Shown one piece after another: positions 1 to 8,527 of a stretch of DNA of 41,317 bases. This DNA comes from CAZTGZ01 sp044339595. GTDB lineage: Bacteria; Bacteroidota; Bacteroidia; NS11-12g; UBA9320. The position numbers were made by a program, and so were the translations under genes. Position 1 is the stretch's first letter, and each line of letters starts with the position of its first letter. Location: NCBI GenBank assembly GCA_044339595.1, contig JBIIVF010000006.1, positions 1-41,317 on the forward strand, read 5' to 3'. The notes under the pieces are model-generated. The model ran no database searches, was not told where the DNA came from, and was given only the letters and a program-made list of their open reading frames with translations.

Positions 1-4
1 GGTT

Positions 5-126
5 AAAATGACATTTATCATTTTTTGAGGCAATAGTTCTCATTTGAATTTAATGTTAACTGAGTGAATGAAAACTAATCCATTGATCCGATGATCTAAT
101 AAATTTCTTTCATTAGACTTCCTACA
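5..126. other. leading edge, no gene seen
   Basis: This AT-rich stretch precedes pepD. The only structure is a weak AAAATGA/TCATTTT hairpin at 5-23 followed by a few Ts. It might be the terminator of a gene outside the window, but the stem is almost all A-T. No coding sequence is supported here. Confidence 0.3.
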
Positions 127-164
127 TTGCATAGCCAAACCTTTTTCTGGTGTCACACAATCCT

Positions 165-172
165 TATCTTTG
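165..172 (+). promoter_or_regulatory. -7 promoter box (TATCTTTG) for pepD
   Basis: TATCTTTG matches the Bacteroidota sigma-factor -7 consensus TAnnTTTG exactly. It ends 5 nt before the ATG at 178, so transcription should begin at or next to the start codon and give a leaderless mRNA. No well-placed -33 TTG was found. Confidence 0.6.
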
Positions 173-177
173 CCGAC

Positions 178-1629
178 ATGTCAAACCACGTTAGAAACCT
201 CGAACCCAAAGCTCTTTGGAACCATTTTGAAGACCTGAATGCTATACCACGTCCTTCAAAAAAGGAAGAACGTGTCATTGCTTTTATGAAAGCCTTTGGT
301 GAGGGGCTCAACCTGCCTACCTATGTGGATGCCTGCGGAAACGTGATCATTACCAAACCGGCCACGGCTGGAATGGAAAACAGAAAAACGGTGATTCTGC
401 AAAGTCATCTCGATATGGTGCATCAAAAAAATGCCGATACCGTATTTGATTTCAGTTCACAGGGTATCCAATCATGGATAGACGGCGATTGGGTAAAAGC
501 CCGCGGCACTACTTTGGGCGCAGACAACGGCATGGGAGTAGCTGCCATTATGAGTTTGCTGACATCAGATAGCATTTCACATCCGCCATTGGAAGCCCTA
601 TTTACCATCGATGAAGAAACCGGCATGACGGGAGCATTTAACCTCGAAAAAGGCATCCTAAAAGGTCAGATTCTTTTGAACCTCGATACCGAAGACGATG
701 ACGAATTTAGCATTGGATGTGCCGGAGGAATTGATACCAATACACACTTTGTTTGTTCGATGATAAGCCCGGCGGCCGGAACCATCGCGTATCGAATTAC
801 CGTAAACGGATTAAAAGGTGGACACAGCGGGGTGGATATTCATCTTGAAAGAGGCAATGCCAATAAGATTATGAATCGCCTGTTGTGCAATGCTGAGAAT
901 CACGATCTGCGCATTGCAGAACTCGATGGAGGAAGCCTTAGAAACGCTATTCCTCGTGAATCTTTTGCCACTATCACCGTGAACAGTGCAGCATATTTGG
1001 ATGAATTCGAGGCCCGCGCGAAAGCCATCAAAGAAGAATTCAAGCTGCAAGATGGAAACCTGAATATAGAAATTTCACCCGTGAATCTGCCAGAGAAAGT
1101 ACTCAGCGCTGAGGATACCCAAAAAATCACTACCGCCATTGCTGCGGTTCACAATGGTGTATTTCGCATGAGCAGTGCCATCAAAGGTTTGGTAGAAACC
1201 AGTTCTTCCTTTGCCAGGGTGAGCATCAAAGAAGGCGTGTTTGTTTCTCAAAGCTTGCAAAGAAGTTCGGTTGACAGCAGCAAGATAGATGTTGCTCAAA
1301 CGGTGGCAGCGCCCTTCAGGCTCATGGGATGTGAGGTTGAACATCGAGGATCTTATCCTGGATGGGCACCCAACCCAACTTCAGAAATCCTCGATTTGAT
1401 GGAGCATCTGTATGAAAAATTATTCGCAAGTAAACCAAAAGTGATGGCCATCCACGCCGGTTTAGAATGCGGTATCATCGGTGAGCGCGTGCCGGGATTA
1501 GACATGATCTCTTTTGGTCCAACGATCAAAAATCCGCACTCACCGGATGAAATGGTGAACATTGCTTCAGTACAGAAATTCTGGATTTTTTTACTGGAGA
1601 TTTTGAAGAATACGCCGGTGAAGGGGTGA
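178..1629 (+). CDS. pepD: aminoacyl-histidine dipeptidase (cytosol non-specific dipeptidase, M20 family)
   Basis: This is a cytoplasmic zinc peptidase that splits dipeptides such as Xaa-His in peptide turnover. The 483-residue protein has the usual length for PepD. Visible M20 metal-site motifs are SHLDMVH (H77, D79), LGADNGMG (D116), the acidic pair in IDEETGMTGA (E146/E147) and NLDTEDDDE (D170). A GGHSG segment marks the dimerisation/lid domain. I chose the ATG at 178: a longer reading from TTG at 127 adds 17 residues unlike the family and would run across the promoter box. The gene stands alone, with 151 nt before the next gene on the same strand. The family call is secure; substrate range cannot be read from sequence. 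Confidence 0.93.
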   Translation: MSNHVRNLEPKALWNHFEDLNAIPRPSKKEERVIAFMKAFGEGLNLPTYVDACGNVIITKPATAGMENRKTVILQSHLDMVHQKNADTVFDFSSQGIQSWIDGDWVKARGTTLGADNGMGVAAIMSLLTSDSISHPPLEALFTIDEETGMTGAFNLEKGILKGQILLNLDTEDDDEFSIGCAGGIDTNTHFVCSMISPAAGTIAYRITVNGLKGGHSGVDIHLERGNANKIMNRLLCNAENHDLRIAELDGGSLRNAIPRESFATITVNSAAYLDEFEARAKAIKEEFKLQDGNLNIEISPVNLPEKVLSAEDTQKITTAIAAVHNGVFRMSSAIKGLVETSSSFARVSIKEGVFVSQSLQRSSVDSSKIDVAQTVAAPFRLMGCEVEHRGSYPGWAPNPTSEILDLMEHLYEKLFASKPKVMAIHAGLECGIIGERVPGLDMISFGPTIKNPHSPDEMVNIASVQKFWIFLLEILKNTPVKG

Positions 1630-1753
1630 TGATTTTCATTGGACGGCCTTCCATTCTGAGAGAAATCATTGATCCTAATCCGCATCCAATAAGAATTTGT
1701 CAGATTTAAGACAAAATTCATCTAACTCCAAAACCCTTTGGCCTCGCTAATTG

Positions 1754-1761
1754 TAGTTTTG
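1754..1761 (+). promoter_or_regulatory. -7 promoter box (TAGTTTTG) for the TonB receptor operon
   Basis: This is an exact TAnnTTTG match ending 19 nt before the ATG at 1781. A TTTG lies at 1737-1740, closer than the usual -33 spacing, so only the -7 element is convincing. Confidence 0.5.
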
Positions 1762-1780
1762 AGACCACATTCATTTAAAC

Positions 1781-4147
1781 ATGTACAGAATTATTTCAGC
1801 TTTATTGCTGATCGTTGGATTTACCTCCGGCTCCTTTGCTCAAAAATTCACCATCAGCGGTTACATCAAAGACGCCTCGAACGGGGAAGAACTTATCGGC
1901 GCCTCGGTGACGATTAAAGAAAACAACTTAGGAGTTGTTACCAATACCTACGGATTTTATTCCATGACCGTGGAAAAGGGTTCCTACACCGTTGTATACC
2001 GATACATGGGTTACGATGATTTGACCCGACAAGTGAATTTGAACAAAAACACCACCCTCAACATCGAACTTTCAGAAAAAGCCCGCGAGATGAAAGCGGC
2101 CGTGGTTTCTGCTAAAAGAGCGGAACAACAAGTAGAAAACAAAAAAATCAGTGTGGTAAAAATGGACATCGAGACCATCAAACAGATTCCGGTTTTGTTT
2201 GGCGAAGTGGATATCATGAAAACCATCACCTTCATGCCGGGAATACAGTCTGCCGGCGAAGGAAATTCAGGCATTAATGTTCGCGGTGGTGCTCAGGATC
2301 AAAACCTCATTTTGTTGGATGAAGCAGCGGTCTACAACGCCTCACATTTATTGGGCTTCTTTTCAGTTTTTAACGGAGATGCGGTCAAAGATCTCGAAGT
2401 ATACAAGGGCGGAATCCCCGCGAAGTATGGCGGCCGTTTATCGTCCCTCATTGATGTTCGAATGAAAGATGGCAATAAAAAGCGATATGCAGCCACCGGC
2501 GGCATCGGCCTTATCAGCAGTCGACTGACCCTTGAAGGTCCTATTCAAAAAGACAAGGCATCCTTTATGGTGGCCGGAAGACGCAGCTATGCCGATATCT
2601 TTCTACCTTTAGCACCCAACGAAGATGTTCAGGAAAACAAACTCTATTTCTATGACCTCAACACCAAAGCCAATTACATTCTGAGCGATAAAGACAAATT
2701 TTTTGTTTCAGGCTATTTTGGCCGGGATGTGTTCAAATTCTCTGAACTCTTTGGATTGGATTGGGGAAATGCTACGGCTACCGCCCGATGGAATCACCTT
2801 TTCAATGAAAAACTCTTTTCAAATGTTACATTCATATTCAGTGATTTTAACTACAAATTCTCCTTTGATTTTAATGATCAGCAGAATCTAAGCGTTACTC
2901 AAGGCATCACAGACTGGAGTTTAAAGGCAGATTTAGCCAATTACCGCTCCCCAACCAGTAAACTTGAATTCGGCATCATCAGCACGCATCATACCTTTAA
3001 TCCGGGAAAAGTAGAACCCTTGCGTTCAACGGCCATTTTTAAAGCCTTCCAGTATCCTGAGAGAAAGGCCCTTGAATCTGCACTCTATGGAGATCATGAA
3101 TACAAATTCAATACCCGATTCAAAGCTCGTTACGGTTTGCGAATTTCTGCCTTTAATAACCTCGGAAGTGCCAATGAGTTTCAATATGCGCGCGACGAAT
3201 TCGGAGCACCTACAGCAACAGATACCTTTACCTATCGTAAAAACGAATTGTACAACACATACCTCGGCATCGAGCCAAGAATGGCACTCAGTTACAACAT
3301 CAATGCAGATGTCTCTTTAAAAGCCTCTTATGACCGAACCTTCCAATATGTTCAGCAGGCTTCTAATACTGCATCCACTCTGCCAACGGATCAATGGATA
3401 CCCGCCAATATCAACATCAAACCACAAATAGCCGATCAGGTAGCTTTGGGTTACTTTCGAAATTTTAAAGATGCAGCATGGGAGACTTCGGTGGAGGTCT
3501 ATTACAAAAACATGCAAAATCAGATCGACTACCGCAATGGGGCCATCTTGTTTTTTAACGAACAAATTGATGCTGAATTGCTGATAGGCCGGGCATGGTC
3601 TTATGGAACAGAGCTTTTCATCAAAAAATCCGGGGAACAATTCAATGGATTTCTGTCTTATACGCTCGCCAAAACCGTGCGCAGCATTGATGGCATCAAT
3701 GATGGAAGAAGTTATCCAACTCAAAATGACCGACGACATAATTTAAACCTGGTAGGAAATTATCAACTCAACAAAAGACTCTCCTTCAGTGCAACTTTTG
3801 TACTTCAATCGGGCAGACCGGTTTCATTTCCGGCCCGCAAATATGTATATGATGATTTGGTGGTTCCTCATTACGACGATCGCAATAGCTTCAGAATGCC
3901 CGCGTATCACCGAATGGATATTGGCATCAATCTCGACAATAAGAAAGAAGAGGGTAAACGATTTGAAAGTAGCTGGAACTTCAGTGCTTACAACGTTTAT
4001 GCCCGGGAAAACGCATATTCCATTGTCTTCCGCGAAAAAACGGTGAAGAACGATGCCGGCGAAACCGTGAAAACCGGTGAGACGGAAGCAGTACAGATCG
4101 CGCTTTTCAAAATCATCCCTTCAGTAACCTGGAACTTTAAATTTTAA
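1781..4147 (+). CDS. TonB-dependent outer-membrane receptor with carboxypeptidase-regulatory-like N-terminal domain
   Basis: This is an outer-membrane active transporter powered by TonB-ExbBD. The 788-residue protein has a signal peptide (about 1-20, ending SFAQ). A carboxypeptidase-D regulatory-like domain follows at about 24-105 (ISGYIKDASNGEELIGASV). The plug domain lies at about 120-230 (GINVRGGAQDQNLILLDEAAVYN, KGGIPAKYGGRLSSLIDVRMKDG), and a beta-barrel runs to a terminal aromatic residue (VTWNFKF). It is shorter than SusC-type receptors of about 1000 residues, and no SusD follows. A DUF4249 lipoprotein starts 5 nt downstream, a common Bacteroidota pairing, so the two are probably co-transcribed and form one uptake complex. 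The substrate is unknown; no catabolic or iron genes flank it. Confidence 0.9.
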   Translation: MYRIISALLLIVGFTSGSFAQKFTISGYIKDASNGEELIGASVTIKENNLGVVTNTYGFYSMTVEKGSYTVVYRYMGYDDLTRQVNLNKNTTLNIELSEKAREMKAAVVSAKRAEQQVENKKISVVKMDIETIKQIPVLFGEVDIMKTITFMPGIQSAGEGNSGINVRGGAQDQNLILLDEAAVYNASHLLGFFSVFNGDAVKDLEVYKGGIPAKYGGRLSSLIDVRMKDGNKKRYAATGGIGLISSRLTLEGPIQKDKASFMVAGRRSYADIFLPLAPNEDVQENKLYFYDLNTKANYILSDKDKFFVSGYFGRDVFKFSELFGLDWGNATATARWNHLFNEKLFSNVTFIFSDFNYKFSFDFNDQQNLSVTQGITDWSLKADLANYRSPTSKLEFGIISTHHTFNPGKVEPLRSTAIFKAFQYPERKALESALYGDHEYKFNTRFKARYGLRISAFNNLGSANEFQYARDEFGAPTATDTFTYRKNELYNTYLGIEPRMALSYNINADVSLKASYDRTFQYVQQASNTASTLPTDQWIPANINIKPQIADQVALGYFRNFKDAAWETSVEVYYKNMQNQIDYRNGAILFFNEQIDAELLIGRAWSYGTELFIKKSGEQFNGFLSYTLAKTVRSIDGINDGRSYPTQNDRRHNLNLVGNYQLNKRLSFSATFVLQSGRPVSFPARKYVYDDLVVPHYDDRNSFRMPAYHRMDIGINLDNKKEEGKRFESSWNFSAYNVYARENAYSIVFREKTVKNDAGETVKTGETEAVQIALFKIIPSVTWNFKF

Positions 4148-4152
4148 AGGCT

Positions 4153-4965
4153 ATGAAACGAATTCATCTACTCTTCATATTTGCTTCACTATTGGTTTTC
4201 AGTGCCTGTGAAAAGGTCATCTATCCCGATTTGTCGAATGGAAAAACCCTGGTAGTCATTCAAGGAAGAATCAGCACTGATTCAGCCCCATGGATGGTGA
4301 AATTAACCTACACCCAAGACTACTTTTCCGGCGCAAAACCCAAGACCATTTCGGGAGCTGTGGTCACAGTTTCTGATAACCTGGGCTACCTCGATACGCT
4401 CTATGAATCAAGTGTCGATACGTTGAAAGGACAATATTTCACCCAAAAGTTTAATAAATGTATCCCGGGAAACATCTACACCCTCACTGCAGTGGTCGAT
4501 GGCAAAACATATACCGCTGCTGAACGCTGTCCTTTTCAGAAACCCATCGACTCGCTGACATATGAGTTTCGCAAGAAATCAGGGTTCATTCGTGAAGGCT
4601 ATTATGTAACTGAACATGCGCAAGAGAATGAAGGTCCCGGTGATTACTACCTTTGGGAAATTTATCGCAACGACACCTTGATCAATGATTTTGGATATTT
4701 TGTAAATGACGACGCCTTTGTGAACGGCAATTATATCCGGGCGTCCTTCCCATTTCCTTTTCAACAAAATGACAGTGTGCGGGTAGATCAGTTTGCCATC
4801 ACTAAACAGTGGTATAATTATTTGATTGCGGCACAGACAGAGGCAAGTAAATCGGGCTCTCCTTTTGATTCTCCGCCGGCAAACCCGGTGAGCAATGTAA
4901 CCGGTGGAGCTATTGGCTATTTTGCGGTGGTGAATTTGCAAAGAGCAGCGATAAGACTTAAGTAG
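4153..4965 (+). CDS. DUF4249 family lipoprotein, partner of the upstream TonB receptor
   Basis: This 270-residue predicted lipoprotein has an N-terminus MKRIHLLFIFASLLVFSAC, giving a signal peptidase II site with lipid-modified Cys19. The following beta-rich region (VVIQGRISTDSAPWMVKLTYTQDYF, SGAVVTVSDNLG, KCIPGNIYTLTAVVDGKTYTA) is typical of DUF4249 proteins, which begin with an Ig-like segment. It starts 5 nt after the receptor stop, so it is almost certainly in the same transcript. I infer that it acts as a surface or periplasmic accessory to the receptor, in the place SusD takes in glycan systems. The family has no established biochemical function. Confidence 0.8.
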   Translation: MKRIHLLFIFASLLVFSACEKVIYPDLSNGKTLVVIQGRISTDSAPWMVKLTYTQDYFSGAKPKTISGAVVTVSDNLGYLDTLYESSVDTLKGQYFTQKFNKCIPGNIYTLTAVVDGKTYTAAERCPFQKPIDSLTYEFRKKSGFIREGYYVTEHAQENEGPGDYYLWEIYRNDTLINDFGYFVNDDAFVNGNYIRASFPFPFQQNDSVRVDQFAITKQWYNYLIAAQTEASKSGSPFDSPPANPVSNVTGGAIGYFAVVNLQRAAIRLK

Positions 4966-5191
4966 TGGAATGCATTCATTGGCCTTAGAATAAAAGCCTA
5001 CTGATAAAGTCATTTGAAATATATAAGTTTCTTTCAGTAAAACCAAATTACAGCTACACAATGCTTCTTTAACTTAAACTAACTTTATTAGATTCTTATC
5101 TAGCGATAGATTAGAAATATCTGTTTTTCTCTTCCAAATGACTGTATATCAGAGTAACAGATACCGGCGATATATTCTGAATTCTAAACGG
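4966..5191. other. convergent intergenic region
   Basis: This AT-rich gap lies between convergent genes. It holds a weak hairpin at 5094-5115 (ATCTA/TAGAT core, loop GCGA) and a TACTGA...TCAGTA pairing near 5000-5040. Either might act in bidirectional termination, but neither has a strong GC stem with a U tract. No gene is supported. Confidence 0.3.
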
Positions 5192-6790
5192 TTATTTTTT
5201 TATGAATTTATACGTCTGCATTCCTGAATCTGCATATAATCTAACAAAATGAACCCCATTTTGAAAATCAGAGACATCTATAATGGTATCCTCCTCCAGG
5301 AGTTCGCAACCGTATAGTTTTTGCCCGTATATTGAAAACACTTCAACGTTGGCCGGTTTGTTCTCGGAGTATCGGATCGTTAATTTGTCTGTAACAGGAT
5401 TTGGAAATAATTTAATGGGGGAATAGGCTGTAATGTTTGATGTACTGATTGTGTTTTCTTGATAGACACGAATATAATCAATTTCCATGGCAGATTGATT
5501 AAAATTGGGCGTTACGCTCGGTTCAATTGCCACATTTAACAGTAAGTATTGTTCGGCATTAAAAGGCCATGAGTACTGATTCTTAACAGGCGGATTGTAT
5601 GTTAAATGGTTGATGCCATCGACACTGAATGTGATACTTTGTTCATTCCATTCAACCGCGTAGATATGGAATTCGCTCGATACATTGGGCTTAATCTGGG
5701 AATTGGTAATATATTCTCCAACCGATAAATTTCCTTCTATTGGATGGTGTACCGCACTGGAAATAACATTTTGATTGCTCCCCCAATGTTCCATAATATC
5801 AATTTCACCACATGCAGGCCAATTAATTGTTCCATGAGTGGGAGTCCAATAGCCTCCTGGTTCATTGATGTTCTTTCCAAGCATCCATATAGCAGGCCAG
5901 GTTCCGGCTCCGTTGGGCAGCATAGCCCGAGCCTCAACACGTCCATATTTAAAAGCAAATTTTGAATTTAACCTGGCAGAGGTAAACTGCTTTGTATGAC
6001 CTTGATCGGTAAATTCTTCTCTCTTGGCTACTATTTTCAAAACGCCATTAGACTGGTATGAATTTACGGCTCTGTTTGTATAATGCTGCAATTCATTATT
6101 GTACCAACTCACCCCATTGGGTAATTGCGTTTGATGAAACCATTTAAGACTATTCACATCGCCATTTCCGTCAAACTCATCACTCCAGACTAATTGGGTA
6201 TATTTAGAAATCGGCCCCGAATACAAAAAATCATCCAGATAAGCGACAACTTTCGAATTGTTATTTTCACCATTAATTTGAATTAAAACCCGGTTCAAAT
6301 CTGATCTCTTAGTGGGATCTGTCGAGTTGGGATCCAAATTTAGAAAAGTATCTGTAGCAAAGTTAAAAGTGATGATTTGCCATTGGTCCAACACGATCGG
6401 TTTTATAATTTCAGATTGAGTTGACCAAGGTTCAGGCAATGAACCATTTTGAAGTTTTAAAGAAATTTGATTGTTTTGGCTTCCTGTAATTCCATTGGAG
6501 GGCACATAGATTTTTAAAGAAAACTCAGCGTTTGTCGATAAATCGAAACTAAATCCGGCATTAAAAAAGGCATTGGCGTACTGTCCACCAACATCAGCAT
6601 ATTTTAAAACCCTTGCAGAGGTATTCATGCCTGTTGAATAAGGGTTATTGAAGGCAGTATCGACCAAACAATCATCCCCCAACCAAGCCTTAATGGTGCT
6701 GTTCCCTTCAAAATTGGCCCTTAAAATTTTAGTTTGAGAGAATAAAAGGATATGAGAAAATAAAAGCAAAATGGTAAAAGTGGAGCGCAT
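5192..6790 (-). CDS. secreted glycoside hydrolase family 16 beta-glucanase with T9SS sorting domain
   Basis: This 532-residue secreted enzyme is likely an endo-beta-1,3- or 1,3-1,4-glucanase (laminarinase-like). Residues 1-18 form a signal peptide (LLLFSHILLFSQ). About 20-190 is a beta-sandwich resembling a carbohydrate-binding or Ig-like module. The GH16 domain covers about 193-445, from LVWSDEFDGNGDVNSLKW to IDYIRVYQ. The signature GEIDIMEHWG contains nucleophile E329, D331 and acid/base E334, so the site is intact. The last ~70 residues (PNPVTDKLTIRY ... GVHFVRLYADSGMQTYKFIKK) are a type A T9SS C-terminal domain, directing outer-membrane export and surface anchoring or release. The gene is a single unit with its own promoter box and no adjacent SusCD pair, so a dedicated glucan locus is not shown here. 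Exact substrate is inferred from family only. Confidence 0.9.
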   Translation of the reverse strand: MRSTFTILLLFSHILLFSQTKILRANFEGNSTIKAWLGDDCLVDTAFNNPYSTGMNTSARVLKYADVGGQYANAFFNAGFSFDLSTNAEFSLKIYVPSNGITGSQNNQISLKLQNGSLPEPWSTQSEIIKPIVLDQWQIITFNFATDTFLNLDPNSTDPTKRSDLNRVLIQINGENNNSKVVAYLDDFLYSGPISKYTQLVWSDEFDGNGDVNSLKWFHQTQLPNGVSWYNNELQHYTNRAVNSYQSNGVLKIVAKREEFTDQGHTKQFTSARLNSKFAFKYGRVEARAMLPNGAGTWPAIWMLGKNINEPGGYWTPTHGTINWPACGEIDIMEHWGSNQNVISSAVHHPIEGNLSVGEYITNSQIKPNVSSEFHIYAVEWNEQSITFSVDGINHLTYNPPVKNQYSWPFNAEQYLLLNVAIEPSVTPNFNQSAMEIDYIRVYQENTISTSNITAYSPIKLFPNPVTDKLTIRYSENKPANVEVFSIYGQKLYGCELLEEDTIIDVSDFQNGVHFVRLYADSGMQTYKFIKK

Positions 6791-6824
6791 GTGATTAATT
6801 TTAATTTTTTTAAGGTTCGATTTA

Positions 6825-6832
6825 CAAATATA
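6825..6832 (-). promoter_or_regulatory. -7 promoter box (TATATTTG) for the GH16 gene
   Basis: This is an exact TAnnTTTG match on the minus strand, 34 nt upstream of the GH16 ATG, implying a short 5' leader. No -33 element was recognised. Confidence 0.5.
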
Positions 6833-6917
6833 TCAGGAAATTTATTGCGCGTTTGGGAAACGGTAGATCAGGTGCACTTCGCGGTAAACCTGTCACTTAT
6901 TCATATTTAAAACCTGC

Positions 6918-6949
6918 GTTCGGCTTAGTCTCTGACTACGTCGGAGTGT
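6918..6949 (+). repeat. REP-like hairpin, copy 1 of an inverted pair
   Basis: This 32-nt element contains the hairpin TAGTC-tct-GACTA (6926-6938) within a GTTCGG...GTCGG context. It recurs in inverted orientation at 7060-7089, with one substitution (T for G) in the left stem. It resembles REP/BIME palindromes, which are often mobilised by RAYT (IS200-like) transposases; none is encoded in this window. Confidence 0.6.
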
Positions 6950-7059
6950 CATTCATTCTCCGAATGGTGCACTACTCCTTCTAAATCTCAGATCCATCTA
7001 CTTTTTTCTGAATTATTCTCCATTATTAATCCTGCTAGCATAGTTAAAAACTATGAAAC

Positions 7060-7089
7060 ACACCGACGTAGTCAGAGACTACGCCGAAC
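7060..7089 (-). repeat. REP-like hairpin, copy 2 (inverted relative to copy 1)
   Basis: On the minus strand this reads GTTCGGCGTAGTC-TCT-GACTACG followed by TCGGTGT. It has a perfect 7-bp stem (7067-7073 with 7077-7083) and a 3-nt loop. It matches copy 1 at nearly all positions in inverted orientation across a 110-nt spacer, forming a BIME-like pair. The two copies could also fold into one long cruciform or RNA stem. Confidence 0.6.
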
Positions 7090-7206
7090 AATCAATATGA
7101 GGTAATAGGCACTAGGTAAAATAAAAGATATTTCGTTGCCATTGGTCATGAACGATGTAATGATTAAATATTAAATACCCTCACCTCCACTGCATCACTT
7201 CTTCAT

Positions 7207-7290
7207 TAAATCATTCCATCGCTTCATCATTTCATCCCTTCATAATTAAACGGTGTAATCATTCCACCGCTACAACGTTTCATCACTTCA
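7207..7290. repeat. imperfect direct repeat, two 36-nt copies 48 nt apart, CATC-rich
   Basis: Copy A (7207-7242) and copy B (7255-7290) match at 29 of 36 positions by hand alignment and share the core ATCATTCC and TTTCATC. The surrounding DNA is rich in CATC/TTCA words. Copy B overlaps the last 8 nt of the PhoX-like gene, including its stop codon. The function is unknown; it may be simple-sequence drift. Confidence 0.5.
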
Positions 7291-8527
7291 GCAATCCTTC
7301 AATTCCCTTTCCTTTAAATCTCAGCAACTTTGAACGACCATCCACCGAAACCAAAAAGGTATATAAATGCTTTTTCTTTGTATCGAGCAGAAGGCCACTA
7401 AACCGATCTTTCCCTGGTGCCACGGCGACCCTCAACATAAGTCTGCTTTGAGGACCTTTGCGCGGCATGACTATCAAGGCGTTTCCTCCAAAAGCTTTGT
7501 ATTCAGGTGATCCAATATCATAAGAAGGTATACCCGAAACTACCCAAATATTATGATTAAAGTCGGTTAGAAATTGGGAAACATGCGTAAAATTAAAGTG
7601 CAGCCCTGCAAAGATGAAAGACGACGCTTTAAAATACGCACCGTCATATTTCCCACCAACTTCTGCTATCTGATAAATTCCGCCAAACATGCGGTCTTTT
7701 TCTTTCTGCGGCATGGCTGAAATGAGGATGTTACCGTTTAAGGGGTCCATCTGTATGTGCGAAAATGGATCAACCATATGTACCCCCGAAAAGTGAACCG
7801 CCTCGTTTAACCGACTCAACAACTTTTGATTGTTATTGTATTTCTCTTTCAAGACTGCATTAAACTCAACATCCAAGGGGATCCAGTTGCCGGCATGAAA
7901 ATCGCACACAAACACTTTTCCTTTTCGAAAATCAGTACCCTGGTCTGCCACAAATTTGTACAAATAGCCTTCATGAACTCCTTGGTCGGTATAGTAAATT
8001 ACCGCTCTTCCTTCAGGCGTGAGTAAGGCAAACACGCTCACAAAAGAAGAAACTCCCAACGCATCCAGTTTCACCGCTCCGCTGTCATTTACCCACCAAA
8101 TGTTCCCTCCCGCAAATAGATCACCCTCCTTAAAAGGCATAGCCGCCACCAACATGCCACCCCAAGGGGACGGAAAAATGCCGCTTTGATACCCTTCGGT
8201 TGATCTTAATACATCGGCAGATAAGGGAATATCGGTCATCAAGGTCTTTAAAGAGTAAGGTTTTGTTGCCTTACTTTTCTCAGGATTTCCAATCAGCGCA
8301 TGTGGATAGCTGCTCACCATCAGTCCCTTTTTCCAAACAGCCATGGCGTAGGGCCATTCTGCACTATCGAGTACTTCTGCTTCTACCCCTTCTGCCAGTT
8401 GCAAGGTTTCATATTCACCCGAAATGACTTGTTTTAGTTCAAAAGGAGCGTTTTTATCTTCATTTTCATTGTTGACTTTGCATGCTCCCAAAGCCAATAT
8501 GGCCCATATGAGTATCTTATAATTCAT
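7283..8527 (-). CDS. PhoX-like (DUF839-type) lipoprotein, function uncertain
   Basis: This 414-residue predicted lipoprotein starts MNYKILIWAILALGAC, giving lipid-modified Cys16. The body looks like a beta-propeller with segments reminiscent of PhoX/DUF839 phosphatases: SPWGGMLVAAMPF (compare TPWGT..CEEN), YYTDQGVHEGYLYKFVADQG and GKVFVCDFHAGNWIPLDVEFN. The acidic residues that normally follow the TPWG segment are absent here, so phosphatase activity is doubtful. I chose the start at 8527 for its direct lipoprotein signal; an in-frame ATG at 8542 is possible. It overlaps the end of the DUF3109 gene by 11 nt, so it is the last gene of the purK-purE-DUF3109 operon and likely translationally coupled. 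The family assignment is by eye and only moderate. Confidence 0.55.
   Translation of the reverse strand: MNYKILIWAILALGACKVNNENEDKNAPFELKQVISGEYETLQLAEGVEAEVLDSAEWPYAMAVWKKGLMVSSYPHALIGNPEKSKATKPYSLKTLMTDIPLSADVLRSTEGYQSGIFPSPWGGMLVAAMPFKEGDLFAGGNIWWVNDSGAVKLDALGVSSFVSVFALLTPEGRAVIYYTDQGVHEGYLYKFVADQGTDFRKGKVFVCDFHAGNWIPLDVEFNAVLKEKYNNNQKLLSRLNEAVHFSGVHMVDPFSHIQMDPLNGNILISAMPQKEKDRMFGGIYQIAEVGGKYDGAYFKASSFIFAGLHFNFTHVSQFLTDFNHNIWVVSGIPSYDIGSPEYKAFGGNALIVMPRKGPQSRLMLRVAVAPGKDRFSGLLLDTKKKHLYTFLVSVDGRSKLLRFKGKGIEGLLK

Larger units (their letters stand above)
6833..7206. other. intergenic region between the GH16 gene and the PhoX-like gene
   Basis: Both flanking genes are on the minus strand, so this is the downstream region of the PhoX-like operon plus the GH16 upstream region. 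It holds the inverted REP-like pair described separately and a stretch of AT-rich DNA. I see no open reading frame with protein-like composition and no recognisable RNA gene. Confidence 0.4.

Noticed and set aside
5094..5115. Hairpin between the DUF4249 and GH16 genes as a bidirectional terminator
   Set aside because: The stem is short and AT-rich (ATCTA/TAGAT) and no T-tract follows on either strand.
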